Source: Bosea sp. 685 (lineage in GTDB: Bacteria; Pseudomonadota; Alphaproteobacteria; Rhizobiales; Beijerinckiaceae). From it: 64,000 bases of DNA. Shown one piece after another: positions 55,372 through 63,935 of this stretch. A program made the position numbers and the translations under genes. How positions within the stretch are numbered: the stretch's first letter is position 1; the number at the start of each line of letters is the position of its first letter. The stretch is taken from the NCBI RefSeq assembly GCF_031884435.1, contig NZ_CP134779.1:1612001-1676000 (forward strand), given 5' to 3'. The notes under the pieces were generated by a model. That model did no database searches. It saw only the letters and a program-made list of their open reading frames with translations, and was not told the origin of the DNA.

Positions 55372-56291
55372 ACGGTTCGATCCTGCGCCTTGGTGCGCTC
55401 ATCCTCGTCGGCCTCGCCGCGGTCCTGCTCTATGCCGGCACCTTCGTCGTGCAGCAGACGCAATCGGCCATCGTGCTGCAGTTCGGGCGAGTGCGCACCA
55501 TTGCGACCGCGCCCGGGCTCTACTTCAAGCTGCCGGCGCCGTTCGAGACGGTGACCTTCCTCGACAACCGCATCCTCGATCTGGACTTGCCGTCGCAGGA
55601 AATCATCGCCTCGGACCAGAAGCGGCTCGTCGTCGATGCCTTCACGCGCTACCGGATCTCCGACCCGCTGAAGTTCTATCAGGCGGTCAACAGCATCCCG
55701 CGCGCCAACTCGCAGCTTGCCTCGATCGTCAACGGCAATGTCCGCAGCGTGTTAGCTGAGGCGAGCTTTACCGCCATGGTCCGTACCGACCGTTCGCGCT
55801 TGATGAGCCGTATTCGTGACGATGTGAACCGTGAGGCGGCGCGCTTCGGCATGACCGTCGTCGATGTGCGCCTGCGCCGCGTCGATCTGCCGGCTGCCAA
55901 CTCGCAAGCCGTGTTCCAGCGCATGCAGACGGAACGTCAGCGCGAGGCGGCCGAAGCCCGTGCGCTCGGTGCCCAGCAGGCGCAGGAGATCAGGGCGCGT
56001 GCCGACAGGGATTCGACCGTGATCGTCGCCGAGGCACAGCGCCGTTCGGACGAAGTTCGCGGCGAGGGTGAAGGCGAGCGCAACCGCGTCTTCGCCGAAG
56101 CCTTCGGCAAGGATCCGGAGTTCTTCGCGTTCTATCGTTCGATGCAGGCCTATGAGGCCAGCATCAAGCCGGGCGATACGCGCATGGTGCTCTCGCCCGA
56201 TACCCCGTTCTTCCGCTTCTTCAATGGGCCGCAAGCCCAGCGGGATGCGGGCGCGACGACCACCGTGCCGGCCGCGCCGGCGCGGCCCTGA
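55368..56291 (+). CDS. hflC: FtsH protease regulator HflC
   Basis: The 307-residue partner of HflK: an N-terminal membrane anchor (LGALILVGLAAVLLYAGTFV), the SPFH domain (TQSAIVLQFGRVRTIATAPG) and a coiled region QRMQTERQREAAEARALGAQ that packs the cage. Translationally coupled to hflK. Together they modulate degradation of membrane proteins by FtsH. Confidence 0.95.
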   Translation: MNGSILRLGALILVGLAAVLLYAGTFVVQQTQSAIVLQFGRVRTIATAPGLYFKLPAPFETVTFLDNRILDLDLPSQEIIASDQKRLVVDAFTRYRISDPLKFYQAVNSIPRANSQLASIVNGNVRSVLAEASFTAMVRTDRSRLMSRIRDDVNREAARFGMTVVDVRLRRVDLPAANSQAVFQRMQTERQREAAEARALGAQQAQEIRARADRDSTVIVAEAQRRSDEVRGEGEGERNRVFAEAFGKDPEFFAFYRSMQAYEASIKPGDTRMVLSPDTPFFRFFNGPQAQRDAGATTTVPAAPARP

Positions 56292-56311
56292 TTCGAACCC
56301 GGGCGCCGCGT

Positions 56312-56503
56312 ATGTGGGATTTCATCGCGGCGCTCGGCCTGGTTTTCGCCATCGAGGGCATCCTGTTCGCGGCGGTGCCGAACCTCGCCAAGGATGCTTT
56401 GCGCAGCGCAGCCGAGACGCCGGTCGACCGTATGCGGTTGATCGGAATCGGCTCCGCCGTGCTCGGTGTCGTCTTGGTCTGGCTGGTGCGCGGCGGCGTT
56501 TAG
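56312..56503 (+). CDS. DUF2065 family small membrane protein
   Basis: A 63-residue protein with two predicted helices (FIAALGLVFAIEGILFAAVP and GIGSAVLGVVLVWLVRGGV), the DUF2065 pattern. It sits between hflC and degP, a conserved position that suggests a role in membrane protein quality control. Function not established. Confidence 0.88.
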   Translation: MWDFIAALGLVFAIEGILFAAVPNLAKDALRSAAETPVDRMRLIGIGSAVLGVVLVWLVRGGV

Positions 56504-56742
56504 GTAAGATCTGCTTGCAAGCGGCGGGCGGACCGTCGTTTCAGCATCGGATTGGTGCCCTCGCGTCTGCCGGCCTCTCGCAAGGCTCCTGCGTGGGGCG
56601 GGCTTGGCCGTGCGGGATGCCCGATGACGCGATCGTGCACCGCGATTCACGCTGCATCGCGCTTCCGCCGTATTTTCAGGTTCATTACTTCAGCCTATTC
56701 TGGCAGGCTGATTGCCTGCCCATTCTTCTCATGAGGACCCTG

Positions 56743-58263
56743 ATGGCATTCAAACAGTCTCCTCTTCGGCTCGCCCGGATTGCACTGGTCTGCAGCACGG
56801 CTCTGCTGCCGCTGGGCGCCGTCTCGGCTCCCGCGCAGGCGAATTCGCCGGTGCTGGCCGGCCAGGTTTCGCTGGCCGATCTCGTCGACAAGGTCATGCC
56901 CGCGGTGGTCAACATCTCGGCGGTGACGACGGGAGATGCCAAGGGCCGCACCCTGCCGCAACTGCCGCAGCTCGGCCCCGACACGCCCTTCGGCGACCTG
57001 TTCGAGGAATTCTTCAACCGGCGCGGCCAAGGTCGCGACGGCCAGAACCAGCAGGGCGAGCGCCAGGCGCCGCAGCCGCGCCGCTCGCAATCGGCGGGCT
57101 CGGGCTTCGTGATCGACGCGTCGGGCATCGTCGTGACGAACAACCACGTCATCGGTGACGCCAACGAGATCACGGTGATCTTCCCCAACGGCCTGCGCCT
57201 CAAGGCCGAGGTCATCGGCAAGGACGCCAAGGTCGATCTCGCGGTGCTGCGGGTGAAGCACGACAAGCCGCTGCCTGCGGTCAAGTTCGGCGATTCCGAT
57301 GCGATGCGCATCGGCGATCCGGTGATGGCGATCGGCAATCCGTTCGCGCTGGGCGGTTCGGTTTCGTCGGGTATCATCTCGGCACGCAACCGCGACATCA
57401 GCCAGGGACCCTACGACACCTATATCCAGACCGACGCTGCCATCAACAAGGGCAATTCTGGCGGGCCGCTGTTCAACATGGCGGGCGAGGTCATCGGCAT
57501 CAACACGGCGATCCTGTCGCCGACGGGCGGTTCGGTCGGCATCGGCTTTGCCGTGCCGTCCTCGCTCGCGGCCAATGTCGTCGAGCAATTGCGCGAGTTC
57601 GGCGAGACACGCCGCGGCTGGCTCGGCGTGCGCATCCAGAGCGTTGACGATGCCACCGCCGAGGCGCTCGGCCTTGGTACGGCGCGTGGCGCGCTGATCG
57701 CCGGCATCGACGACAAGGGACCGGCCAAGCCCGCGGGCCTCGAGATCGGCGACGTGGTCGTCAAGTTCGACGGCAAGGAGGTCAAGGATTCGCGCGACCT
57801 GCCGCGCATCGTCGCCGCGACGCCTGTGGGCAAGGATGTGCCTGTCAGCATCGTGCGCAAGGGCAAGGAAGAGGTGAAGACGGTCAAGCTTGGCCGCCTC
57901 GAGGATGGCGAGAAGGTCCAGCCCGCCTCGGCACGCACGCCGGCGGAGCCTGCCAAGCCTGCCGTGACCAGCGCTCTCGGCCTCGAATTCTCGCCGCAGA
58001 CCGAGGAGCTGAAGAAGCGCTACGCGATCAAGGACGGCACCAAGGGCGTCATCATCACCAAAGTCGACCCGAATTCGAACGCCGCGGATAAGCGCATCTC
58101 GGTTGGCGAACTGATCGTCGAGGTCGGCCAGGAGCCGGTGAACTCGCCTGAGGATGTGACCAAGCGTCTCGATGCCTTGAAGAAGGACGGCAAGAAGTCC
58201 GCCTTGCTGCTGGTCTCGAACGCGCAGGGCGAGGTCCGCTTCGTCGCGGTATCGATGAACTAA
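56743..58263 (+). CDS. degP: DegP/HtrA-type periplasmic serine protease
   Basis: A periplasmic chaperone-protease of the Do family, 506 residues. Signal peptide ends near APAQA. The triad is His135 (TNNHVIGD), Asp165 (VDLAVLRV) and Ser239 (GNSGGPL). Two PDZ domains follow (RRGWLGVRIQSVDDATAEAL and GLEFSPQTEELKKRYAI). The ATG at 56743 has GAGGA upstream; an ATG at 56731 is in frame. It ends the folA-hflKC-DUF2065 run, before a strong terminator, so the block is a periplasmic and membrane quality-control group. Confidence 0.94.
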   Translation: MAFKQSPLRLARIALVCSTALLPLGAVSAPAQANSPVLAGQVSLADLVDKVMPAVVNISAVTTGDAKGRTLPQLPQLGPDTPFGDLFEEFFNRRGQGRDGQNQQGERQAPQPRRSQSAGSGFVIDASGIVVTNNHVIGDANEITVIFPNGLRLKAEVIGKDAKVDLAVLRVKHDKPLPAVKFGDSDAMRIGDPVMAIGNPFALGGSVSSGIISARNRDISQGPYDTYIQTDAAINKGNSGGPLFNMAGEVIGINTAILSPTGGSVGIGFAVPSSLAANVVEQLREFGETRRGWLGVRIQSVDDATAEALGLGTARGALIAGIDDKGPAKPAGLEIGDVVVKFDGKEVKDSRDLPRIVAATPVGKDVPVSIVRKGKEEVKTVKLGRLEDGEKVQPASARTPAEPAKPAVTSALGLEFSPQTEELKKRYAIKDGTKGVIITKVDPNSNAADKRISVGELIVEVGQEPVNSPEDVTKRLDALKKDGKKSALLLVSNAQGEVRFVAVSMN

Positions 58264-58288
58264 CACTGGGCGTCATGGATTTGCGAAA

Positions 58289-58314
58289 GGGCGGCCGTCG
58301 AGGCCGCCCTTTTT
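58289..58314 (+). terminator. intrinsic terminator after degP
   Basis: GGGCGGCC (58289-58296) pairs perfectly with GGCCGCCC (58302-58309), a five-base loop GTCGA between them, followed by five T. It closes the folA-to-degP transcription block. Confidence 0.9.
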
Positions 58315-58378
58315 CGTGTTGTCGCCTTGGAGGCTTTGTTCCGGAGCGTCGAGATTCCGGAGCTTCCAAGGTCAGGTG

Positions 58379-59263
58379 CTACCTGACGATCTCCGCGCCG
58401 GTATAGCCCTGGGCATAGAGCAGCGCCGTCAGATCGGCGTGGTCGAGCCGCGCATGAGCGGCGGCGGCGACCGCCGGCTTGGCGCGGAAGGCTGCGCCCA
58501 GGCCCGCTTCGCCCAGCATGGCGAGGTCATTGGCGCCGTCTCCGACGGCGAGCGTCTGTGCCGGGGCGAGGCCAAGACGCCCGCGTAATTCCAATAGCGC
58601 ATCGAGCTTGGCCTGCTTGCCGAGGATCGGGTCGGCGACCTCGCCGGTCAGCACGCCCTCATGCGCGAGCAGGACATTGGAACGGTGCTCGTCGAAGCCG
58701 ATCGTCGTGCTGATCGGCCCGGTGAAGACGGTGAAGCCACCCGAGACCAGCGCGGTATAGCCGCCATGGGCGCGCATGGTGCGCACGAGGGCCGAGCCGC
58801 CCGGCGTCAGTGTGATGCGGTCAGTGATGATCTCGCCGACGACCGAAAGCGGCACGCCCTTCAGCAGAGCGACGCGCTCGCGCAGGGCCGGCTCGAAGGC
58901 GATTTCGCCGCGCATGGCGCGCTCGGTGATGCCGGAGACCTTCTCCTTGAGGCCGACATAGGCGGCGAGCTCGTCGATGCACTCCTGGCCGATCATGGTC
59001 GAATCCATATCGGCGAGGAACAGCGCCTTGCGCCGCGTCGCTTCCGGCTGGACGACGATATCGATCGCGGCGCCCGCGAGCGCGAGGCGGATCTCGGCTT
59101 CCAGCTTGCGCGCGTCGTTCGCTTCCGCGAAGACGTCGGCGGCGATCTCACCGTCGAGGCCTGCGCTGCGCGTAAGGCCGGGGATGGTCGCCGACAAGTG
59201 GCTCAGCAAGCTGTCATCGACCAGCGCCTGGCCATGGGCGGAAACGAGCGTGGCGACGAGCAT
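58379..59263 (-). CDS. serB: phosphoserine phosphatase
   Basis: SerB makes serine from phosphoserine. The 294-residue HAD enzyme carries DMDSTMI (nucleophile Asp), the second-motif SGGFTVF and VGDGANDLAML near the C-terminus. The N-terminal 75 residues form the ACT-like region of bacterial SerB. The start at 59263 lies only 18 bases from the divergent miaA start. Confidence 0.94.
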   Translation of the reverse strand: MLVATLVSAHGQALVDDSLLSHLSATIPGLTRSAGLDGEIAADVFAEANDARKLEAEIRLALAGAAIDIVVQPEATRRKALFLADMDSTMIGQECIDELAAYVGLKEKVSGITERAMRGEIAFEPALRERVALLKGVPLSVVGEIITDRITLTPGGSALVRTMRAHGGYTALVSGGFTVFTGPISTTIGFDEHRSNVLLAHEGVLTGEVADPILGKQAKLDALLELRGRLGLAPAQTLAVGDGANDLAMLGEAGLGAAFRAKPAVAAAAHARLDHADLTALLYAQGYTGAEIVR

Positions 59264-59281
59264 GAGGAAGGACCGGGCAGG

Positions 59282-60202
59282 GTGACGATCAGGGCGGTGC
59301 TCATCGCAGGTCCGACGGCCAGCGGCAAGTCCGCGCTGGCGATGGCGATTGCGCGGCGCTTTGGCGGCACCGTGGTCAATGCCGATTCCATGCAGGTCTA
59401 TGCCGATCTCCGGGTCATCACGGCGCGCCCGACGCAAGCCGAGGAAGCCTCCGTGCCGCATCGGCTCTATGGCCATGTCGACGGTGCGGAGAACTATTCG
59501 GCGATGCGCTACGCCGCCGAGACCGGCGCGCTGCTGGCGGAGCTCCAGCAAGCTGGCTCGCTACCGGTGCTGGTCGGCGGAACCGGGCTCTATTTCAAGG
59601 CGCTGACCGAAGGGTTCTCGGCGATTCCGCCGGTGCCGGAGGCAGTGCGGGCAGCGTTCCGCGCCCGCGTCGAGGGGCTGGAGACGGCAGCCTTGCATGA
59701 TGAACTGCGGGCGCGCGATAGCGCCATGGCGGAGCGGTTGCGGCCGAGCGACCGCATGCGAACCATGCGGGCGCTGGAGGTGTTGGAGGCGACGGGGCGT
59801 TCGCTGGCGAGTTTCCAGGGGGACCGCCGGCCGGGCCCGCTCGACGGCCTGCCGCTGCTGCGCTTCTTCGTGGCGCCGGAGCGCGAGGAGATCCGCGCGC
59901 GGATCGACCGACGCTTCGAGGCGATGATGGCGGAAGGTGCGCTGGACGAGGTCGCGCGGCTGCGCGAGCGCAGGCTCGACCCGCTGCTGCCGGTGATGCG
60001 CGCCCATGGCGTGCCGGGGCTGATCGCCCATCTCGACGGCGATCTCGCGCTGGCGGAGGCGGTTGCGCGTGGGCAGGCCGATACGCGCGCCTACGCCAAG
60101 CGGCAGGTCACCTGGTTTAGGCATCAGATGGCGGGATGGACGGCGGTCGCGCCCGCCGCTGCGCTGGAAGCCGCCTTGCAGGCGATCGAGGCTGCGTCCT
60201 GA
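59282..60202 (+). CDS. miaA: tRNA dimethylallyltransferase
   Basis: MiaA adds the isopentenyl group to A37 of tRNAs reading UNN codons. The 306-residue protein has Walker A GPTASGKS at residues 10-17, NADSMQVYADLRVITARPT, PVLVGGTGLYFKAL and DTRAYAKRQVTWFRHQ, the substrate motifs of the family. The GTG at 59282 has AAGGA upstream at 8-9 bases. It diverges from serB; the 18-base gap forces at least one promoter into the neighbour's coding sequence. Confidence 0.93.
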   Translation: MTIRAVLIAGPTASGKSALAMAIARRFGGTVVNADSMQVYADLRVITARPTQAEEASVPHRLYGHVDGAENYSAMRYAAETGALLAELQQAGSLPVLVGGTGLYFKALTEGFSAIPPVPEAVRAAFRARVEGLETAALHDELRARDSAMAERLRPSDRMRTMRALEVLEATGRSLASFQGDRRPGPLDGLPLLRFFVAPEREEIRARIDRRFEAMMAEGALDEVARLRERRLDPLLPVMRAHGVPGLIAHLDGDLALAEAVARGQADTRAYAKRQVTWFRHQMAGWTAVAPAAALEAALQAIEAAS

Positions 60203-60205
60203 GGG

Positions 60206-61678
60206 TCAGGCCGCGGCTACGGCTGCGGTGACGAGGGCGGGCTCGGCCAGCCTGATGCAGTCGCGGCCGTCGTTCTTGGCGCGGTAAAGCGCGCGGTCGG
60301 CGCGCTCGATGAAGGCGGTGAAGTTCTCGCCCTTTTGCCGGGTGGCGATACCGAAGCTCGCCGAAACCTGCAGGGCCAGCGTCTCCGACACCGGCAAGCG
60401 CTTGGTTTCGAGGGAGTGCTGCATGCGCTGCGCCATGCGCCGCGCCGTCGCCGCATTGGCGCGAGGCAGGAAGACGGCGAACTCCTCGCCGCCGAAGCGG
60501 CCGACGAGGTCGCGGTCTGAGCGGACCGTGCCGAGCAGCAGATCGGCGAAGGCGCGGATCACGGCATCGCCGGCGGCGTGGCCGTGGCTGTCGTTGACGC
60601 TCTTGAAATGGTCGAGATCAACGATGATCAGCGAGGTGTCGGCGCCGCATGCATCGCAGGCCGCGATGGCGTCGTTGGCCTTCTCGATGAAGGAGCGCCG
60701 GTTTAACAGTGCAGTCAGAGGGTCGGTCTCGGCCAGGCGCCGCAATTCCTGTTCGCGCTCCTCGCGCTGGCCGATCTCATGCGACAGGGCCCGGCGCGTC
60801 GCGCGTTCGCGGCCGATCTCGAGCGCCAGCGTCGCCGCCCGGCTCTGCAGGGTCTGGTTGGCGACCATCAATTCGGAGACGTCGGTCATCGTCATCACGA
60901 GCCCGTCGCCGAGCGGCGCGATGGCGATCTGCAGCCAGGTGACCTTGTCGCCATGGCTGAAGGAGGTCTCGATCATGTCGCTGCGGCGCAGTTCGATGGC
61001 ATAGAGGCAGCGTCGCCAGATCATGGCGTCGGCGAGGAAGGGCAGGCTCTCGCGCGCATCGGTATCGTGCAGGTTCTCGTCGCCGCGACCCGCCATCACC
61101 GCCGCGCGTTGATTGGCGGTGATGATCAGCGTGCGGGTGATGTCGCCCTGGTCGTCGCGCATGGCCCGCAGCGCCACGATGCCCGAGGGCGAGGTCTCCA
61201 GGACCGTGGTGAGAAGCTCCTCGTGAAACTGCAGCGGTCGGCTGAAGACCACGAGGAAGCGCTCGCCATTGCGCGCCGTGGTCGGCATCACCAGCCGCTC
61301 CCACAGGCAGACGCGAACCGTCTTGAGCGAGCGATGCACGGTATAGGCCGGCTTGCCGTCGCTGAGCGCCTGATCGTAGCAGGAGGCGGTGAAGCGGGCG
61401 ACCTGGGGCGTCATGCTGGAGATGCGCTCGCCGAGTCGACTGCCGCCGACATAGCGCGTGATTTCGCGGCCGTAGTGGACATAGGTGTAGTCGCCGTCCT
61501 CTGTGGGGGCGAGCACCATCACATCCTCACCGAAGCGCGGCAGAACCTCGTCGCAGAACGCTTCATGCGGCGCGCCACCTTCATCCTGGGCATGCCGCGC
61601 GAAGCGTTGCAGGAGCTCCGCGATCTCCTTCGCATGGGCCCGCGCCACGATGTTTTCGGTGTGGACTTCCTGATACAT
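60206..61678 (-). CDS. diguanylate cyclase with PAS-like sensor region
   Basis: A 490-residue GGDEF protein that makes cyclic di-GMP. The active site GGEEF lies near residue 400. The segment before it reads SDRDLVGRF, so an RxxD inhibitory site at the usual place is not seen (Ser replaces Arg), which suggests no product feedback. N-terminal residues about 50-270 hold PAS-like folds, and a coiled linker (about 270-315) connects them to the enzyme. No transmembrane helix: a soluble sensor. It is convergent with miaA, whose stop lies three bases away. Confidence 0.87.
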   Translation of the reverse strand: MYQEVHTENIVARAHAKEIAELLQRFARHAQDEGGAPHEAFCDEVLPRFGEDVMVLAPTEDGDYTYVHYGREITRYVGGSRLGERISSMTPQVARFTASCYDQALSDGKPAYTVHRSLKTVRVCLWERLVMPTTARNGERFLVVFSRPLQFHEELLTTVLETSPSGIVALRAMRDDQGDITRTLIITANQRAAVMAGRGDENLHDTDARESLPFLADAMIWRRCLYAIELRRSDMIETSFSHGDKVTWLQIAIAPLGDGLVMTMTDVSELMVANQTLQSRAATLALEIGRERATRRALSHEIGQREEREQELRRLAETDPLTALLNRRSFIEKANDAIAACDACGADTSLIIVDLDHFKSVNDSHGHAAGDAVIRAFADLLLGTVRSDRDLVGRFGGEEFAVFLPRANAATARRMAQRMQHSLETKRLPVSETLALQVSASFGIATRQKGENFTAFIERADRALYRAKNDGRDCIRLAEPALVTAAVAAA

Positions 61679-61879
61679 GGCGTTCCTGAACCCAAGTCGG
61701 TCGACGCTATCAGCGTGACCTTGAAAAAGTGTTCCCTTCGGTCAATCGATTTTCGGGGTTGGCGGCGGGGTTGGCGAAAGCCCGCTCGCGCGACTGTGGG
61801 AAGGTGGTTCGCGTTGCCGCTTGACCGGGCGCGGCGCCTCGGCTAGCGTCCGGCAATATCTGCAAAAGGTGGAAGCGCG
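61679..61879. other. upstream region of the ilvB leader
   Basis: About 200 bases between the diguanylate cyclase start and the ilvB leader peptide. It should hold both divergent promoters; GGTGGAAG at 61868-61875 is the ribosome site of the leader peptide. I could not pick a confident -35/-10 pair. No small gene apart from the leader peptide is visible. Confidence 0.5.
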
Positions 61880-61915
61880 ATGCGCAAGCTTATTATCGTA
61901 CGGGTGCGCTGGTAG
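61880..61915 (+). CDS. ilvB leader peptide MRKLIIVRVRW
   Basis: Eleven codons and TAG: Met-Arg-Lys-Leu-Ile-Ile-Val-Arg-Val-Arg-Trp, with GGTGGAAG just upstream. Leu, two Ile and two Val codons in a short run are the mark of a branched-chain amino-acid attenuator. The codons GTG CGC TGG (61904-61912) also form one arm of the pause hairpin. It lies 122 bases before ilvB. Confidence 0.85.
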   Translation: MRKLIIVRVRW

Positions 61916-61984
61916 GGGCCGGTTTCAACAAACCGCGCGTCCCCGACGCCAGCGCACGTCCAGGCCCCTTCGAGGGCCTTTTTT
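61904..61984 (+). promoter_or_regulatory. transcription attenuator of ilvB
   Basis: Pause hairpin: GTGCGCTGG (61904-61912) pairs perfectly with CCAGCGCAC (61949-61957), with an inner stem CGGTTT/AAACCG (61920-61925/61930-61935) and GGGG/CCCC pairing between them. Terminator: AGGCCC (61962-61967) with GGGCCT (61974-61979) and six T. GGGGCC at 61915-61920 can instead pair with the GGCCCC at 61963-61968, giving an antiterminator when the ribosome stalls in the leader. Confidence 0.82.
61962..61984 (+). terminator. rho-independent terminator of the ilvB attenuator
   Basis: AGGCCC and GGGCCT form a six-bp stem with loop CTTCGA, followed by TTTTTT. Position between leader peptide and ilvB ribosome site (AGGAG, about 62026) identifies it as the regulated terminator. 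Confidence 0.85.
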
Positions 61985-62036
61985 ATTGCCTGCTTCCCCC
62001 CGACCGACCTCAACATAGCTGCCGCAGGAGATCGTT

Positions 62037-63800
62037 ATGAGCGAGATGATGACCGGAGCCGAAATGGTCGTCCGCGCGCTTCAGGACCAGGGCGTCGAAC
62101 ATCTGTTCGGCTATCCCGGTGGCGCGGTGCTGCCGATCTATGACGCGCTGTTCCAGCAGGACAAGGTCAAGCATGTCCTCGTCCGGCACGAGCAGGGCGC
62201 GGTCCATGCGGCTGAGGGCTATGCCCGTTCCTCCTCGGGCAAGGTTGGCTGCGTGCTCGTCACCTCCGGTCCCGGCGCGACCAATGCCGTCACCGGGCTG
62301 ACCGACGCGCTGCTGGATTCGATCCCGATCGTCGTCATCACCGGTCAGGTTCCGACCCATCTGATCGGCTCCGACGCCTTCCAGGAATGCGACACGGTCG
62401 GCATCACGCGCTCCTGCACCAAGCACAACTACTTGGTGAAGAGCATCGCGGACCTGCCGCGCGTCCTGCACGAGGCCTTCTATGTCGCGGCCAATGGCCG
62501 TCCGGGCCCCGTCGTCATCGACATCCCGAAGGACATCCAGTTCGCGACCGGGGCCTATAGCCGTCCGCGCGACAACCAGCACAAGACCTATCGGCCGACG
62601 GTCAAGGGTGATCTGAATCAGATCAAGGCCGCGGTCGAACTGATCGCCAAGGCGAAGCGCCCGGTGTTCTACACCGGCGGTGGCGTGATCAATTCGGGGC
62701 CGCACGCTTCGGCGCTGCTGCGCGAACTCGCGCGGCTGACCGGCTATCCCGTCACCTCGACATTGATGGGGCTTGGCGCTTATCCCGCCGCCGACCGGCA
62801 ATGGCTCGGCATGCTGGGCATGCACGGCACCTACGAGGCGAACCTCGCGATGCATGACTGCGACGTCATGATCAATATCGGCGCGCGCTTCGACGACCGC
62901 ATCACCGGCCGGCTCGACGCCTTCTCGCCACGCTCGAAGAAGATCCATGTCGATATCGACCGGTCCTCGATCAACAAGAACGTCAAGGTCGATATCGGCA
63001 TCGTCGGCGACTGCGCCCATGTGCTGGAGGATATGGTCCGGATCTGGCGCGAGACTTCGCCCCAGATCGACAAGACGGCGCTGACCGCCTGGTGGACGCA
63101 GATCGAGGGCTGGCGGGCGCGCAAGAGCCTCGCCTACAAGAACTCGTCCTCGATCATCAAGCCGCAATACGCGCTCGAACGGCTGCATGCGTTGACCAAG
63201 GACCGCGATACCTACATCACGACTGAGGTCGGGCAGCACCAGATGTGGGCGGCGCAGTATCTCCACTTCCAGGAGCCGAACCGCTGGATGACCTCGGGCG
63301 GGCTAGGCACGATGGGCTACGGGCTGCCGGCGGCGATCGGCGTGCAGATGAAGCATCCCAAGGCCCTCGTCATCGACGTTGCCGGCGAGGCCTCGATCCT
63401 GATGAACATCCAGGAGATGTCGACGGCGGTGCAGTATCGGCTGCCGGTCAAGATCTTCATCCTCAACAACGAGTACATGGGCATGGTGCGCCAGTGGCAG
63501 GAATTGCTGCATGGCGGGCGCTATTCGGAGAGCTATTCGCAATCGCTGCCCGATTTCGTGAAGCTCGCCGAAGCCTATGGCGGGCACGGCATCCGCTGCT
63601 CCGATCCGGCCTCGCTTGATGCCGCGATCATGGAGATGATCGACACGCCCAAGCCCGTGATCTTCGACTGTCTCGTCGCCAAGGAAGAGAACTGCTTTCC
63701 GATGATCCCGTCCGGCAAGGCGCATAACGAGATGATCTTGCCCGATTTCGAAGGCGACACCGGCGACATCATTGACGCCAAGGGCAAGCAGCTCGTTTGA
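62037..63800 (+). CDS. ilvB: acetolactate synthase large subunit, biosynthetic
   Basis: A ThDP-dependent enzyme that starts valine/leucine and isoleucine synthesis. The 587-residue chain has GAEMVVRALQDQGVEHLFGY, the catalytic-Glu region LVRHEQGAVHAAEGYAR, FQECDTVGITRSCTKHN and the ThDP-binding VAGEASILMNIQEM to LNNEYMGMVRQWQE segment (Gly-Glu-Ala instead of the usual Gly-Asp-Gly at the first position). Preceded by an attenuator with a Leu/Ile/Val leader. The small subunit ilvN is not next to it within the window; a racemase-type gene follows. Confidence 0.94.
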   Translation: MSEMMTGAEMVVRALQDQGVEHLFGYPGGAVLPIYDALFQQDKVKHVLVRHEQGAVHAAEGYARSSSGKVGCVLVTSGPGATNAVTGLTDALLDSIPIVVITGQVPTHLIGSDAFQECDTVGITRSCTKHNYLVKSIADLPRVLHEAFYVAANGRPGPVVIDIPKDIQFATGAYSRPRDNQHKTYRPTVKGDLNQIKAAVELIAKAKRPVFYTGGGVINSGPHASALLRELARLTGYPVTSTLMGLGAYPAADRQWLGMLGMHGTYEANLAMHDCDVMINIGARFDDRITGRLDAFSPRSKKIHVDIDRSSINKNVKVDIGIVGDCAHVLEDMVRIWRETSPQIDKTALTAWWTQIEGWRARKSLAYKNSSSIIKPQYALERLHALTKDRDTYITTEVGQHQMWAAQYLHFQEPNRWMTSGGLGTMGYGLPAAIGVQMKHPKALVIDVAGEASILMNIQEMSTAVQYRLPVKIFILNNEYMGMVRQWQELLHGGRYSESYSQSLPDFVKLAEAYGGHGIRCSDPASLDAAIMEMIDTPKPVIFDCLVAKEENCFPMIPSGKAHNEMILPDFEGDTGDIIDAKGKQLV

Positions 63801-63808
63801 GCGCAGCC

Positions 63809-63905
63809 GTTATGCTCGGGCTTGACCCGAGCATCTCTGGCCGGATGGGACGTCTCATCCTGCCCGGGATTCTCGGATCTGCGCTTCGCTGCGCCCGAGA
63901 ATGAC
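63809..63905. repeat. dispersed palindromic repeat, family C, copy 3
   Basis: A hairpin TGCTCGGG-CTTGA-CCCGAGCA (63813-63833) is followed by a second palindrome ATTCTCGG (63869-63876) / CCGAGAAT (63895-63902). It ends CGAGAATGACG, a common end of such elements. It fills the gap between ilvB and the next gene, where it may also end ilvB transcription. Confidence 0.7.
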
Positions 63906-63935
63906 GAGGTCGGTGCGGCAGGGAAAGGAACCATC

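Noticed and set aside
56068..56742. In-frame upstream extension of degP through hflC and DUF2065
   Set aside because: It overlaps two real genes in another frame; the signal peptide and ribosome site place the start at 56743.
56695..58266. 523-residue frame antisense to degP
   Set aside because: The DegP triad and PDZ domains on the plus strand leave no doubt which strand is coding.
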